Assembly (NCBI GenBank): GCA_903854075.1
Contig: CAINVI010000308.1
Coordinates: 1 to 6,691, forward strand
Direction: 5' to 3'
Source: Candidatus Pollutiaquabacter sp.
Lineage (GTDB): Bacteria; Bacteroidota; Bacteroidia; AKYH767-A; 2013-40CM-41-45
DNA: 6,691 nucleotides
Under the pieces are notes generated by a model that worked only from the letters and a program-made list of their open reading frames with translations, did not search any database and was not told the DNA's origin. The number at the start of each line of letters is the position of its first letter. The stretch's first letter is position 1. Below are positions 1 through 6,634 of this stretch, piece by piece. Made by a program: the position numbers and the translations under genes.

Positions 1-37
1 GGGAAAAAATAAAGTCAATAGCGGGTAAATAACATAC

Positions 38-69
38 AAAAAAAAGTCCTCCTTATCAGGTGGACTTTT
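38..69 (-). terminator. Rho-independent terminator after the small membrane-protein gene
   Basis: On the plus strand, AAAAGTCC at 42-49 pairs perfectly with GGACTTTT at 62-69. After a T/T mismatch (50/61) the stem continues with CCT (51-53) against AGG (58-60), leaving a 4-base loop. Read on the minus strand the hairpin runs straight into eight T's (complement of 38-45), the classic intrinsic terminator form. It begins 28 bases after the stop of the small reading frame at 98-238. An outer AACAT/ATGTT pair (31-35 with 73-77) could extend it, but an internal loop separates it and it may be chance. On the plus strand only four T's follow, so action in that direction would be weak. Confidence 0.75.
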
Positions 70-97
70 AGAATGTTATTTCATTAAGGATTTTGGT

Positions 98-238
98 TCA
101 GCCCCACTTCATGACACTGAAAATCCAGGTCAAGGCGGCTATAATCCACAGGAAAGCAATTACAGCTGCACCTGTTTCTCCGAAATACGTGTACCAGATT
201 CCTTTTGGAGTTTCGTTAGCGTGGTTATCGTGTGCCAT
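98..238 (-). CDS. Small single-pass membrane protein, 46 aa, function unknown
   Basis: I do not recognise this protein. The frame runs from ATG at 238-236 to TGA at 100-98. The N-terminus is polar and His/Asn-rich (MAHDNHANETPKG). A short aromatic stretch (IWYTYFGE, residues 14-21) follows, then one hydrophobic segment at about residues 24-43 containing three Trp/Phe-rich turns. The protein ends MKWG. This looks like a single transmembrane helix with a short soluble N-terminal tail and almost no C-terminal tail. Support for a real gene is indirect: the composition is sensible for a membrane peptide, the strand matches its neighbours, a strong terminator follows the stop, and another terminator just upstream separates it from the glycosylase gene. 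No Shine-Dalgarno is seen; the leader ends GATAAA before ATG, as is common in Bacteroidota. It could be a small accessory subunit of a respiratory or other membrane complex, but nothing in the sequence proves that. Confidence 0.6.
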   Translation of the reverse strand: MAHDNHANETPKGIWYTYFGETGAAVIAFLWIIAALTWIFSVMKWG

Positions 239-257
239 TTTATCAGATTTTACTCTA

Positions 258-265
258 CAAATATC
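258..265 (-). promoter_or_regulatory. Possible Bacteroidota -7 element for the small membrane-protein gene
   Basis: The minus strand reads GATATTTG here, matching five of the six fixed bases of TAnnTTTG. It lies 19 bases before the ATG at 238. A promoter is expected in this gap, because a terminator-like hairpin at 278-306 separates the gene from the operon upstream. A -33 TTG is not obvious. A five-of-six match occurs about once in 230 positions by chance, so this is a weak call. Confidence 0.2.
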
Positions 266-277
266 GGAATAATCCTG

Positions 278-306
278 AAAAAAAAAGCTGCCAACTAGGG
301 CTTTTT
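278..306 (-). terminator. Probable intrinsic terminator of the bshC-guaA-hemF-glycosylase cluster
   Basis: AAAAAGC at 282-288 pairs with GCTTTTT at 300-306 around an 11-base loop; one further T-G wobble pair is possible. Read on the minus strand, the hairpin ends in nine T's (complement of 278-286). It starts 18 bases after the TAA of the glycosylase gene (327-325), the expected place for the end of the transcript. The stem is A/T-rich with only two G-C pairs, so termination may be partial and some transcripts could continue into the small gene at 238-98. Confidence 0.55.
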
Positions 307-324
307 CAACAGGGTTTGTTGGAT

Positions 325-1050
325 TTACTCTAACATACGTGGCTGTAAATGCGACTGATACAGTGCTATGTAGCTGGCAATTTGCTTTCGGCGGTATTGC
401 ATGACAAATCGCGGATGCGGCAGTCCGATCAACGATTTGAAAAATCCATACCGCTCATTCCACCGACTGAATAAATCCAGGTTTTTTCCCTCACCAATGA
501 TGAAGGCGATTTCACGGCGGCAACCAAAGTCCAGCTGCCGTTTTATAGATTTGAGGATGAACGGTTCGGCTGCTGCCAGCAACGCTTTATCGTCGTAGTA
601 ATTCATGTTGATACCATCTTTCACAAAGCCTAACGGACAAACCGCTGTCATGAAAAATGTCCGGAAGAATTCATCGGGACCGCCCAACGCATTAATCATT
701 CTATAGATGAAATCACTGGACAGTTCTGCTTTTTGAGGCAGTTCGTTAGGAATCCCGGCGTATAATCCGAGGTTCACCGGATCGGTAAATGGTATTCCCG
801 TCAGTCCGGCGCCCAGTCGCCCGGGATTGATGCCGAATAAAAAGTACCGATCGTTGGTGTCATGGTAAAACCGCCGGTAGAAAAGCTCGTTGACACGCTT
901 GACTTCCGTTGATTTGAATGGATTCAAAACTTCGACACCGTCCGGAAATTTAGGGCGTGACGTTAGCAACCAACGGTTGAACGACAAAACATGTTCTCCG
1001 AAGCTGATTACTTTGTCGGATTCGTCCAGTCGATGTTTTTTCGCAACCAT
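325..1050 (-). CDS. SMUG2-type uracil-DNA glycosylase family protein, 241 aa
   Basis: This is predicted to excise deaminated bases from DNA as the first step of base excision repair. It belongs to the uracil-DNA glycosylase superfamily, closest to the SMUG2 subtype known from Bacteroidota such as Pedobacter. Motif I is GINPGRLGAGLTGIPFTDP (residues 73-91), very like the GMNPG...TGVPFG motif of SMUG1; Asn75 is the likely catalytic residue by that alignment. Motif II is the LPHPRFVMQYRR stretch (210-221), with His212 in the DNA-intercalation/catalytic loop region. LNPF at 42-45 is also typical of the subtype. From family knowledge, SMUG2 enzymes act on uracil and are reported to act on xanthine and hypoxanthine; which apply here is not visible. 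The ATG at 1050 is the only ATG near the expected N-terminus and lies inside hemF, giving a 43-bp overlap in another frame. A TTG at residue 22 would avoid the overlap but cut into the first helix. No Shine-Dalgarno is clear (GGAA about 8 bases before ATG). It is the last gene of the cluster, with a terminator after it. Confidence 0.85.
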   Translation of the reverse strand: MVAKKHRLDESDKVISFGEHVLSFNRWLLTSRPKFPDGVEVLNPFKSTEVKRVNELFYRRFYHDTNDRYFLFGINPGRLGAGLTGIPFTDPVNLGLYAGIPNELPQKAELSSDFIYRMINALGGPDEFFRTFFMTAVCPLGFVKDGINMNYYDDKALLAAAEPFILKSIKRQLDFGCRREIAFIIGEGKNLDLFSRWNERYGFFKSLIGLPHPRFVMQYRRKQIASYIALYQSHLQPRMLE

Positions 1051-1940
1051 GATAATGTTTCCGCTTCAGCCGATCCGGCAGTCGGTTGATGATCATACTT
1101 CCAGTCGGCTGTTGGCGGTAGGCTCATCAGAATGGATTCAGTACGTCCGTGCGATTCCAGACCGAATTTGGTACCGCGATCATATACCAGGTTAAATTCT
1201 ACATATCGACCACGGCGCAGTTTTTGCCAGTCCTTTTGTTCGGCGGTATACGGTAGCAATTTATTTCGGTGCATAAGTTCAACGTAAATTCCGGCAAAGG
1301 AAGAACCTACGCCTTGTACGAACGAGAAACGATCGTCGAAAGAAAATTTTTCGTTGGATGACAGGTAATCAAAAAATATACCGCCGATGCCACGTGTTTC
1401 GTTGCGGTGTGGAATGAAAAAATAATCGTCTGCCCATTTCTTGAACTCGGAGTAATAGGAAGGATCTGTTTTGTCACACACTACTTTCAGTGTTTCATGA
1501 AAAAACCGCGCATCCTCCGGCTTAACATAATGTGGAGTCAAGTCAATTCCGCCGCCTACCCACCATTTATCCGGACCAAGGTCGAAATACCGGACATTCA
1601 TATGAATAATCGGTACCTGCGGATTGGATGGATGCATCACAATGGATACACCGGCTGCGAAAAATTCTTTTACTTTTTCAGGATCCATTCCGGCGTGAAC
1701 AACTGATGAAGCAGGCGGCACACCATGGACTGCGGAGAAATTGACGCCACCTTTCTCAATCACATTTCCGTTGGTTAAAATACGCGTGTGACCTCCTCCG
1801 CCGCCGGGTCTCTCCCACCGGTCTTCCATGAATTTTCCTTGGCCGTCCTCCGCTTCCAGGGCGCTGCAGATGGAATCCTGCAGCGAGCGGAACCAGTCGG
1901 CTACGAATGCTCTGCGTTGGGTAAGTTCTTGGGAGGTCAT
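1008..1940 (-). CDS. hemF: Oxygen-dependent coproporphyrinogen III oxidase
   Basis: HemF decarboxylates coproporphyrinogen III twice, using O2, to give protoporphyrinogen IX in haem synthesis; it acts in the cytoplasm, usually as a homodimer. The 310-aa length is normal for the family. Family blocks appear in order: the glycine-rich RPGGGGGHTR (44-53), GGVNFSAVHG (64-73), VMHPSNP (101-107), HMNVRYF (113-119), WWVGGGIDLTPHY (126-138), FFIPHRNETRGIGGIFFDYL (174-193) and RRGRYVEFNLVYDRGTKFGL (242-261), then GRTESILMSLPP (265-276). By alignment from memory with the E. coli enzyme, His103, His113, His148 and His178 match its conserved histidines, His113 being the proposed catalytic one. The gene looks intact. 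ATG at 1940 lies 10 bases after the stop of the LysM-protein gene and has no clear Shine-Dalgarno. Its 3' end contains the start of the glycosylase gene. Its presence implies aerobic haem synthesis. Confidence 0.96.
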   Translation of the reverse strand: MTSQELTQRRAFVADWFRSLQDSICSALEAEDGQGKFMEDRWERPGGGGGHTRILTNGNVIEKGGVNFSAVHGVPPASSVVHAGMDPEKVKEFFAAGVSIVMHPSNPQVPIIHMNVRYFDLGPDKWWVGGGIDLTPHYVKPEDARFFHETLKVVCDKTDPSYYSEFKKWADDYFFIPHRNETRGIGGIFFDYLSSNEKFSFDDRFSFVQGVGSSFAGIYVELMHRNKLLPYTAEQKDWQKLRRGRYVEFNLVYDRGTKFGLESHGRTESILMSLPPTADWKYDHQPTAGSAEAETLSWLRKNIDWTNPTK

Positions 1941-1950
1941 ACAGCCATTA

Positions 1951-3414
1951 TTATTTCACCCGTTCCGGCGACAACTCTTTGAAATTCCATACCGTGATGT
2001 GTTGGTTTTCCAATGCGGAATCTTTTTCGCCGCGTTTGAATTTATAGGTAGTGAAAAGTCCATCATACGATGGAAGCGTTTTTCTAAAAAAATCTGCTCC
2101 TTGCTTTTTTCTTCCCTCGAGCACCAAGTCAGCAGCATCGTAACCGATGTAGGCGGACTCGCCAGGTTCTGTGGCATGACGTTCTCTGAATTGCTTATGG
2201 AACGCCGTGGCCGCTACATTGTCAACAGGAATACTGCCGGAATTAAACAGGTAAACATCGCAAAGTTGCAATAAGGAAGGGTCGACCGTTTCAAAATCGA
2301 ACCAGCGTGGAATTCCTACAACAGATATAGTATGCGACTCCTTTTTTTCTTTCAAAGCATTGAGCAACGTAGTAACCATATCCTCGTTTGACGAAGGGAT
2401 GAAAATCACATGATGTTTGTTTCCGCGAATACTATCCAATACCGCTTTTGAAAATCCTTTTTCATAATCAGCTACTCGAGCCGGCATTTTTTCTCCGCCG
2501 GATTTCCAACCTTCCTTGAAAGCATTCATCCTTTCTTTTTCGCGAGCGTTGGAAGTTTTTACGAAAATGCCAATGGCATTTTCAAAGTGTCGCGCAGAAA
2601 ATGCTCCCATCTGCGAACATTGTAATAAAGAAGATGGTAAGACTGCTACCGCATTGTCATTCCCCTCGATCTTATCGGTGGTATTAATGCCACAGGAAAT
2701 CAGCGTAACACCGGATTTCTGGGCCAACCGATTTAAGTAAGTCAACGATGTGCCGTTGTCGTTGGTAATCCAGACGTCGGCTTTTCTAAAATCGGCTTTC
2801 CATGACAGCTTACTCAAGGTGGCGGAATCTCCTTCGGAGTCAACAATACTTGTCCGAATCTTGAAGCCAGGATGTTTCGCATGAAAATCTTCTATGGCGA
2901 TCAATGCTCCCTCTACAAACTCCAGATTAGTACGTGTAGTTTTTTCCAACATTTCCGGCAAGGAGTCAGCTTCGTCAGCCGTTCCGACATAAACTTTTTT
3001 AAGATCCATGTCGCTGATCAATGCGATGTGCAAAGCTACATCAGGGACTTTCGGCGATTCATCCGTTTCTTTGGATGTTGAAGTTGAGGTGGTGCCTTTT
3101 TTTTCCTTCCATGAATAGGCAGGAATCCACAGCTTCATTCCCGGTTTCAGGCCTCCGCGTGTGACCGGATTCAGGTCTTCAATTTCATCCTGCGGAATAT
3201 CGTAGCGTTGCGCAATTGAAAAAAGTGTCTCCCCTTTAGCTACTTTATAGATATAAAACTTTCTATTGTTCAGGAAACGGACTACTGAGGTATCCGGCGA
3301 TAAGGTTTGTGCATTGGCGTTTTCGGAGAAGCTGCAAAAAAGCGCAGCGAAAAATGCCACGACGAGCCATTGCTTTACGGAGCTATAATTTGGGCGAATT
3401 TTCATGTCATACAT
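1951..3414 (-). CDS. Secreted LysM-domain protein fused to a periplasmic-binding-protein (type I) fold
   Basis: The likely role is envelope-associated: a LysM domain to hold peptidoglycan and a large domain resembling ABC-transporter or receptor ligand-binding proteins. Ligand and function are unknown. Residues 4-35 form a signal peptide: basic n-region, hydrophobic core WLVVAFFAALFCSF, cleavage after NANA before Gln36. Cys27 is not in a lipobox, so a soluble periplasmic product is more likely than a lipoprotein. LysM spans about 54-98 (YKVAKGETLFSIAQRYDI ... LKPGMKLWIPAY). A Ser/Thr/Lys-rich linker covers about 102-125. From about 128 to the end (487) alternating strand/helix segments such as ALHIALISDMD, NLEFVEGALIAIEDF, HHVIFIPSS and YIGYDAADLVLEG suit a periplasmic-binding-protein type I fold. 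Start: ATG at 3414 or ATG at 3405 (residue 4); the second gives a more usual signal-peptide n-region. The gene lies 10 bases after guaA and 10 before hemF, so co-transcription is likely. I recall similar LysM proteins beside guaA in other Bacteroidota. No permease or ATPase gene accompanies it here. Confidence 0.85.
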   Translation of the reverse strand: MYDMKIRPNYSSVKQWLVVAFFAALFCSFSENANAQTLSPDTSVVRFLNNRKFYIYKVAKGETLFSIAQRYDIPQDEIEDLNPVTRGGLKPGMKLWIPAYSWKEKKGTTSTSTSKETDESPKVPDVALHIALISDMDLKKVYVGTADEADSLPEMLEKTTRTNLEFVEGALIAIEDFHAKHPGFKIRTSIVDSEGDSATLSKLSWKADFRKADVWITNDNGTSLTYLNRLAQKSGVTLISCGINTTDKIEGNDNAVAVLPSSLLQCSQMGAFSARHFENAIGIFVKTSNAREKERMNAFKEGWKSGGEKMPARVADYEKGFSKAVLDSIRGNKHHVIFIPSSNEDMVTTLLNALKEKKESHTISVVGIPRWFDFETVDPSLLQLCDVYLFNSGSIPVDNVAATAFHKQFRERHATEPGESAYIGYDAADLVLEGRKKQGADFFRKTLPSYDGLFTTYKFKRGEKDSALENQHITVWNFKELSPERVK

Positions 3415-3424
3415 ACTACAAAGA

Positions 3425-4954
3425 TCATTCCCATTCGATAGTAGCCGGCGGTTTTGAGCTAATATCGTAAACTACCCTGTTCACCCCTTTGACTTTATTA
3501 ATGATTTCCGAGGAAACCTTTGCCAGAAAATCATACGGCAAATGGCACCAGTCTGCCGTCATTCCATCGACGGAGGTCACTGCTCGTAAGCAGATTACAT
3601 TTTCATAGGTGCGTTCATCGCCCATCACACCGACCGATTGTACCGGAAGTAGAATTGCTCCGGCTTGCCAAACGCTGCTGTAGTGGCCGTCACGTTTCAG
3701 ACTATCAATAAAAATCGCATCGGCTTTCTGTAGTTTGGCTACTTTTTCAGCAGTGATATCGCCCAGGATACGGATACCTAATCCTGGACCGGGGAACGGG
3801 TGACGATTCAGGATATTTGGATCGATACCCAGTTCAAAGCCGACTTTACGTACTTCATCTTTGAACAGAGTTTTCAAGGGTTCCACCACTTTTAATTTCA
3901 TTTTTTCAGGGAGTCCACCCACATTGTGGTGTGATTTGATCGTAGCCGATGGTCCTTTTACACTAACAGATTCAATCACGTCCGGATAGATGGTGCCTTG
4001 TCCGAGCCATTTCACATCGCTGATACGATGCGCTTCTTCATCAAATACTTCGATGAATACACGGCCGATCGCTTTACGTTTCAGTTCGGGGTCGGACAGT
4101 CCCTTTAGTGCATCATAAAAACGTTCGCTGGCATTGACTCCGGTGATGTTCAATCCCATATGACGGTAAGACTCGAGCACTTGTTCATATTCATTATGTC
4201 GCAGCAGTCCATTGTCGACAAAAATGCAGTGGAGATTTTTACTGATTGCTTTGTGTAACAATACGGCAGCCACCGATGAATCCACCCCGCCTGACAAGCC
4301 AAGAACGACCTGGTCGTTTTTGAGTTCATTTCGTAATCCATTCACCGTTTCTTCTATAAACGATGCCGGTGTCCAGTCTTGGCTACAGCCGCATATACCG
4401 ACCACGAAATTTTCAATCAGTTTTTTTCCGTCCTGCGAATGGGTTACCTCCGGATGAAACTGAATACCAAAGGTGGGTTCCTGACGTATTTTATAGGCGG
4501 CGACGCTAACATCATCGGTACTCGCCACGATTTCAAATTCCGCCGGGATCTGTGCGATAGTATCTCCGTGGGACATCCAGACAATCGAATCCTTTTCAAT
4601 ATTCTTGAGTAATTCACAGGATGCATCCACGGAACGAAGTGAAGCACGTCCATATTCGCGTATTTTAGACGGAACCACTTCTCCTCCACCGGTTTGCGCC
4701 ATCAATTGTGCGCCATAGCAAACACCGAGTAAAGGAAATTTACCACGAAGTAATCCAAGGTCAATACGGGGTGAATTTTCATCACGAACAGAAGAAGGGC
4801 TTCCGGAAAGAATTACACCTTTGATATCCGATGTTAGGGCCGGTATATGGTGAAATGGGTGAATCTCGCAGTAAACATTCAGTTCACGCACCCGTCGGGC
4901 AATCAGCTGGGTATACTGCGATCCGAAATCGATGATCAGGATCTTTTGATGCAT
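3425..4954 (-). CDS. guaA: GMP synthase (glutamine-hydrolysing)
   Basis: GuaA converts XMP to GMP using ATP and glutamine, the last step of guanine nucleotide synthesis, in the cytoplasm. Numbering is from the ATG at 4954 (509 aa, a normal length). The N-terminal class I glutamine amidotransferase domain opens with KILIIDFGSQYTQLIARRVR. Its catalytic triad is visible: Cys79 in GVCYGAQ, and His167 and Glu169 in GIQFHPEVTHS. The ATP-pyrophosphatase domain has the P-loop LSGGVDSS (220-227). The C-terminal dimerisation domain ends DISSKPPATIEWE, the usual GuaA ending. A TTG six bases upstream (4960-4958) would add two residues, but ATG gives the usual family N-terminus (M-x-x-KILI) and the TTG lies inside a promoter-like element, so I chose ATG. 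There is no Shine-Dalgarno. The gene follows bshC by 60 bases and is followed after 10 bases by the LysM-protein gene. It appears complete. Confidence 0.97.
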   Translation of the reverse strand: MHQKILIIDFGSQYTQLIARRVRELNVYCEIHPFHHIPALTSDIKGVILSGSPSSVRDENSPRIDLGLLRGKFPLLGVCYGAQLMAQTGGGEVVPSKIREYGRASLRSVDASCELLKNIEKDSIVWMSHGDTIAQIPAEFEIVASTDDVSVAAYKIRQEPTFGIQFHPEVTHSQDGKKLIENFVVGICGCSQDWTPASFIEETVNGLRNELKNDQVVLGLSGGVDSSVAAVLLHKAISKNLHCIFVDNGLLRHNEYEQVLESYRHMGLNITGVNASERFYDALKGLSDPELKRKAIGRVFIEVFDEEAHRISDVKWLGQGTIYPDVIESVSVKGPSATIKSHHNVGGLPEKMKLKVVEPLKTLFKDEVRKVGFELGIDPNILNRHPFPGPGLGIRILGDITAEKVAKLQKADAIFIDSLKRDGHYSSVWQAGAILLPVQSVGVMGDERTYENVICLRAVTSVDGMTADWCHLPYDFLAKVSSEIINKVKGVNRVVYDISSKPPATIEWE

Positions 4955-4957
4955 GCG

Positions 4958-4965
4958 CAAAAGTA
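4958..4965 (-). promoter_or_regulatory. Bacteroidota-type -7 promoter element just before guaA
   Basis: The minus strand reads TACTTTTG, matching all six fixed bases of the Bacteroidota -7 consensus TAnnTTTG. A perfect match in a 60-base gap is expected by chance only about 1-2% of the time. No -33 TTG is seen at the usual distance upstream; AATTAG lies there instead. The element ends three bases before the guaA ATG, so transcription would start at or within a few bases of that ATG. This would give guaA, and the genes after it, a promoter separate from bshC. Confidence 0.4.
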
Positions 4966-5014
4966 GTATTTAAAACTCCTCTAATTCTGTTTGAACCGAA
5001 GAGATTTCCACGAA

Positions 5015-6634
5015 TCAATTCACGATTTCGTGTAAAATGGTCAACGTACCATCGCCCGGCCTGATTTGTTGCATCCACGTTTCCAAAATGTCTGGCCCGT
5101 ATTGCGCAAAATAACTCAACAAGCTCTCATGGCGCTCCTGAAAATGACCGTTGGGAAAGACTTGTTCTCGCACCCGCTGATATTGACTCAATGCGGTTTC
5201 CTGTTTTCGTTTTTCCGCCCTGATCCATTTGTCCTTTAATTGCGCCAATCCTTTCAGTGCCTTTTGTTGTTCGGCCTGTACGGCAGCGCCGAGCGTCGGG
5301 TCGACAGTGGTGAGCGTTAGCAATAGTTTTTCGTAAGCGGATGCCGTTGATTCCACGAGTGAAGGAAAAGGATCTTTAAGTTCGCTGTTTCTTTCTGTAA
5401 ATTCCCGTATCCAGGTGTCGGGTTCGATAAATAATTGTTCGTCAGTCATACCGAGTTTGGCCATTCTTCCGACTGTACTTTTATCGATGAAAAGAAGATT
5501 GTTTCTAAAAACGAGGATTGGAAAAGTCACTTCAAAATAATCGAACATTCGTTTACACTCCAACCAGTAAGCTGTTTCCCCCGGACCTCCGATATAGGCG
5601 ATATTAGGAAGAATTTTTTCCTGATAAACAGGACGTAGCAACACGTTCGGACTAAATTGCTCAGGATGCTGCTGCAGTTCGGTCAATATTTCCTCTTTAG
5701 AAAAAGACAGTGTAGTGTCCAGTACGGTATAGCGATCGTTTTCCAGTGCGATCCTGTGACGGCCTTCTGAAGACAAGTAGAACAAATTGATAGTTCTCGG
5801 CTTGACTTGCGGCGTATCTAAAACAGAAAACTGTTGAATCGTTTCATTGACACAATGAAAGGTCGCTTGTTCAGTGAGATCTTTTTTGAAAATCTCGACC
5901 ATCTCGGATTTTAATCGCTTGTCGTCGGGGTCAAGAACAACCAATCCGAACTTTCCAAACAATCGGTTGACTAACAATCTCGTCGCGAGAGAAAGGTTGT
6001 TCGATGCTTTATAGGCGTCTTTCAACATCTCCATTAATTCCTCGGCAAACGGCAATCCAGCCAATGAGTGTTGAACTTCTGACCAGACTTCATCCAGGCC
6101 ATTACAGGTAGCTTTTCCGGCAGGACCCTTGTAATCGGTTGGCCAATTGTAAGAACGACCGCGACTGTTAAAGTGATTGATTTCTACCATATCGTGGTCT
6201 TCCGATGCAAGCCAAAAAATGGGCACAACATGTAGAGGAGCAAACTGTTGCCGAAGTTCTTCCGCCAAGCGTATAGCGGAGATTAGTTTGTAGGTAAAGA
6301 ACAGCGGACCTCCCGCCAGTTGTAGCTGGTGGCCGGTGGTAACTGTAAACGTGCTATCAGAAGAAAGGGATGAGATATTTGAAGCGACCGACTCGTCAAT
6401 GATTGCTCCGGCTTGTCGCAACTGATCGTATTGTTGTTGCAGTACTTCAACAAGAGTCGATCGGTCGGTAACTGATGTCCTTCGCGCAGCCAAGAGTTTT
6501 TCGAATCCCTGCTTATCGGCAAAGCCACTCATCAGTGGCAATACCTCCTTGCTACCCTCTAGGTATTTTTTTACGACACCATCGACCAGCGATGTTCTGG
6601 TCAGTGGTAAACGATTGGTGTAGAATTTTATCAT
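5015..6634 (-). CDS. bshC: Putative cysteine ligase of bacillithiol synthesis
   Basis: BshC adds cysteine to glucosaminyl-malate, the last step in making bacillithiol, a low-molecular-weight thiol that takes the place of glutathione in many Bacillota, Deinococcota and Bacteroidota. It acts in the cytoplasm. The 539-aa length is normal. Family hallmarks are the TVTTGHQLQLAGGPLFFTYK block (97-116), VVPIFWLASEDHDMVEINHF (136-155), KFGLVVLDPDD (228-238), LLRPVYQEKILPNIAYIGGP (332-351) with GETAYW after it, and FPILVFRNN (371-379). Residues about 430-492 are rich in Lys, Glu, Gln and Ala and look like the coiled coil of known BshC structures. The ATG at 6634 fits the usual family start (MIKFYTNRLP) and has no Shine-Dalgarno. 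Upstream, CAGTTTTG on the minus strand (6676-6669) is a five-of-six match to TAnnTTTG and could be its promoter, but the window ends too soon to see a -33 element. bshA and bshB are not in the window; in many genomes bsh genes are scattered. Confidence 0.93.
   Translation of the reverse strand: MIKFYTNRLPLTRTSLVDGVVKKYLEGSKEVLPLMSGFADKQGFEKLLAARRTSVTDRSTLVEVLQQQYDQLRQAGAIIDESVASNISSLSSDSTFTVTTGHQLQLAGGPLFFTYKLISAIRLAEELRQQFAPLHVVPIFWLASEDHDMVEINHFNSRGRSYNWPTDYKGPAGKATCNGLDEVWSEVQHSLAGLPFAEELMEMLKDAYKASNNLSLATRLLVNRLFGKFGLVVLDPDDKRLKSEMVEIFKKDLTEQATFHCVNETIQQFSVLDTPQVKPRTINLFYLSSEGRHRIALENDRYTVLDTTLSFSKEEILTELQQHPEQFSPNVLLRPVYQEKILPNIAYIGGPGETAYWLECKRMFDYFEVTFPILVFRNNLLFIDKSTVGRMAKLGMTDEQLFIEPDTWIREFTERNSELKDPFPSLVESTASAYEKLLLTLTTVDPTLGAAVQAEQQKALKGLAQLKDKWIRAEKRKQETALSQYQRVREQVFPNGHFQERHESLLSYFAQYGPDILETWMQQIRPGDGTLTILHEIVN

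Noticed and set aside
1..32. Possible 3' end of a convergent plus-strand gene (stops at 26-28 or 30-32)
   Set aside because: Only 8-10 codons are visible before either stop, too few to judge, and nothing in them is recognisable.
1828..2274. 148-codon open frame on the plus strand across the hemF/LysM-gene junction
   Set aside because: It lies opposite the confidently identified hemF and LysM-protein genes, shows no recognisable domain and has an arbitrary amino-acid composition. It is a shadow of the coding strand.
3419..3426. GATCTTTG on the minus strand just before the LysM-protein start, resembling a -7 promoter element
   Set aside because: It matches only five of six fixed bases, has no -33 partner, overlaps the guaA stop codon and lies inside a tightly packed gene pair. 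Chance is the simpler explanation.
4978..4983. GAGGAG on the minus strand upstream of guaA as a Shine-Dalgarno sequence
   Set aside because: It is more than 20 bases from the ATG, too far to place a ribosome there, and no other gene in the window uses such a site.
4955..5014. Possible terminator or riboswitch between bshC and guaA
   Set aside because: The gap is only 60 bases; the best pairing (CTCT with AGAG) is four base pairs around a long loop with no T-run. No purine-riboswitch core fits.
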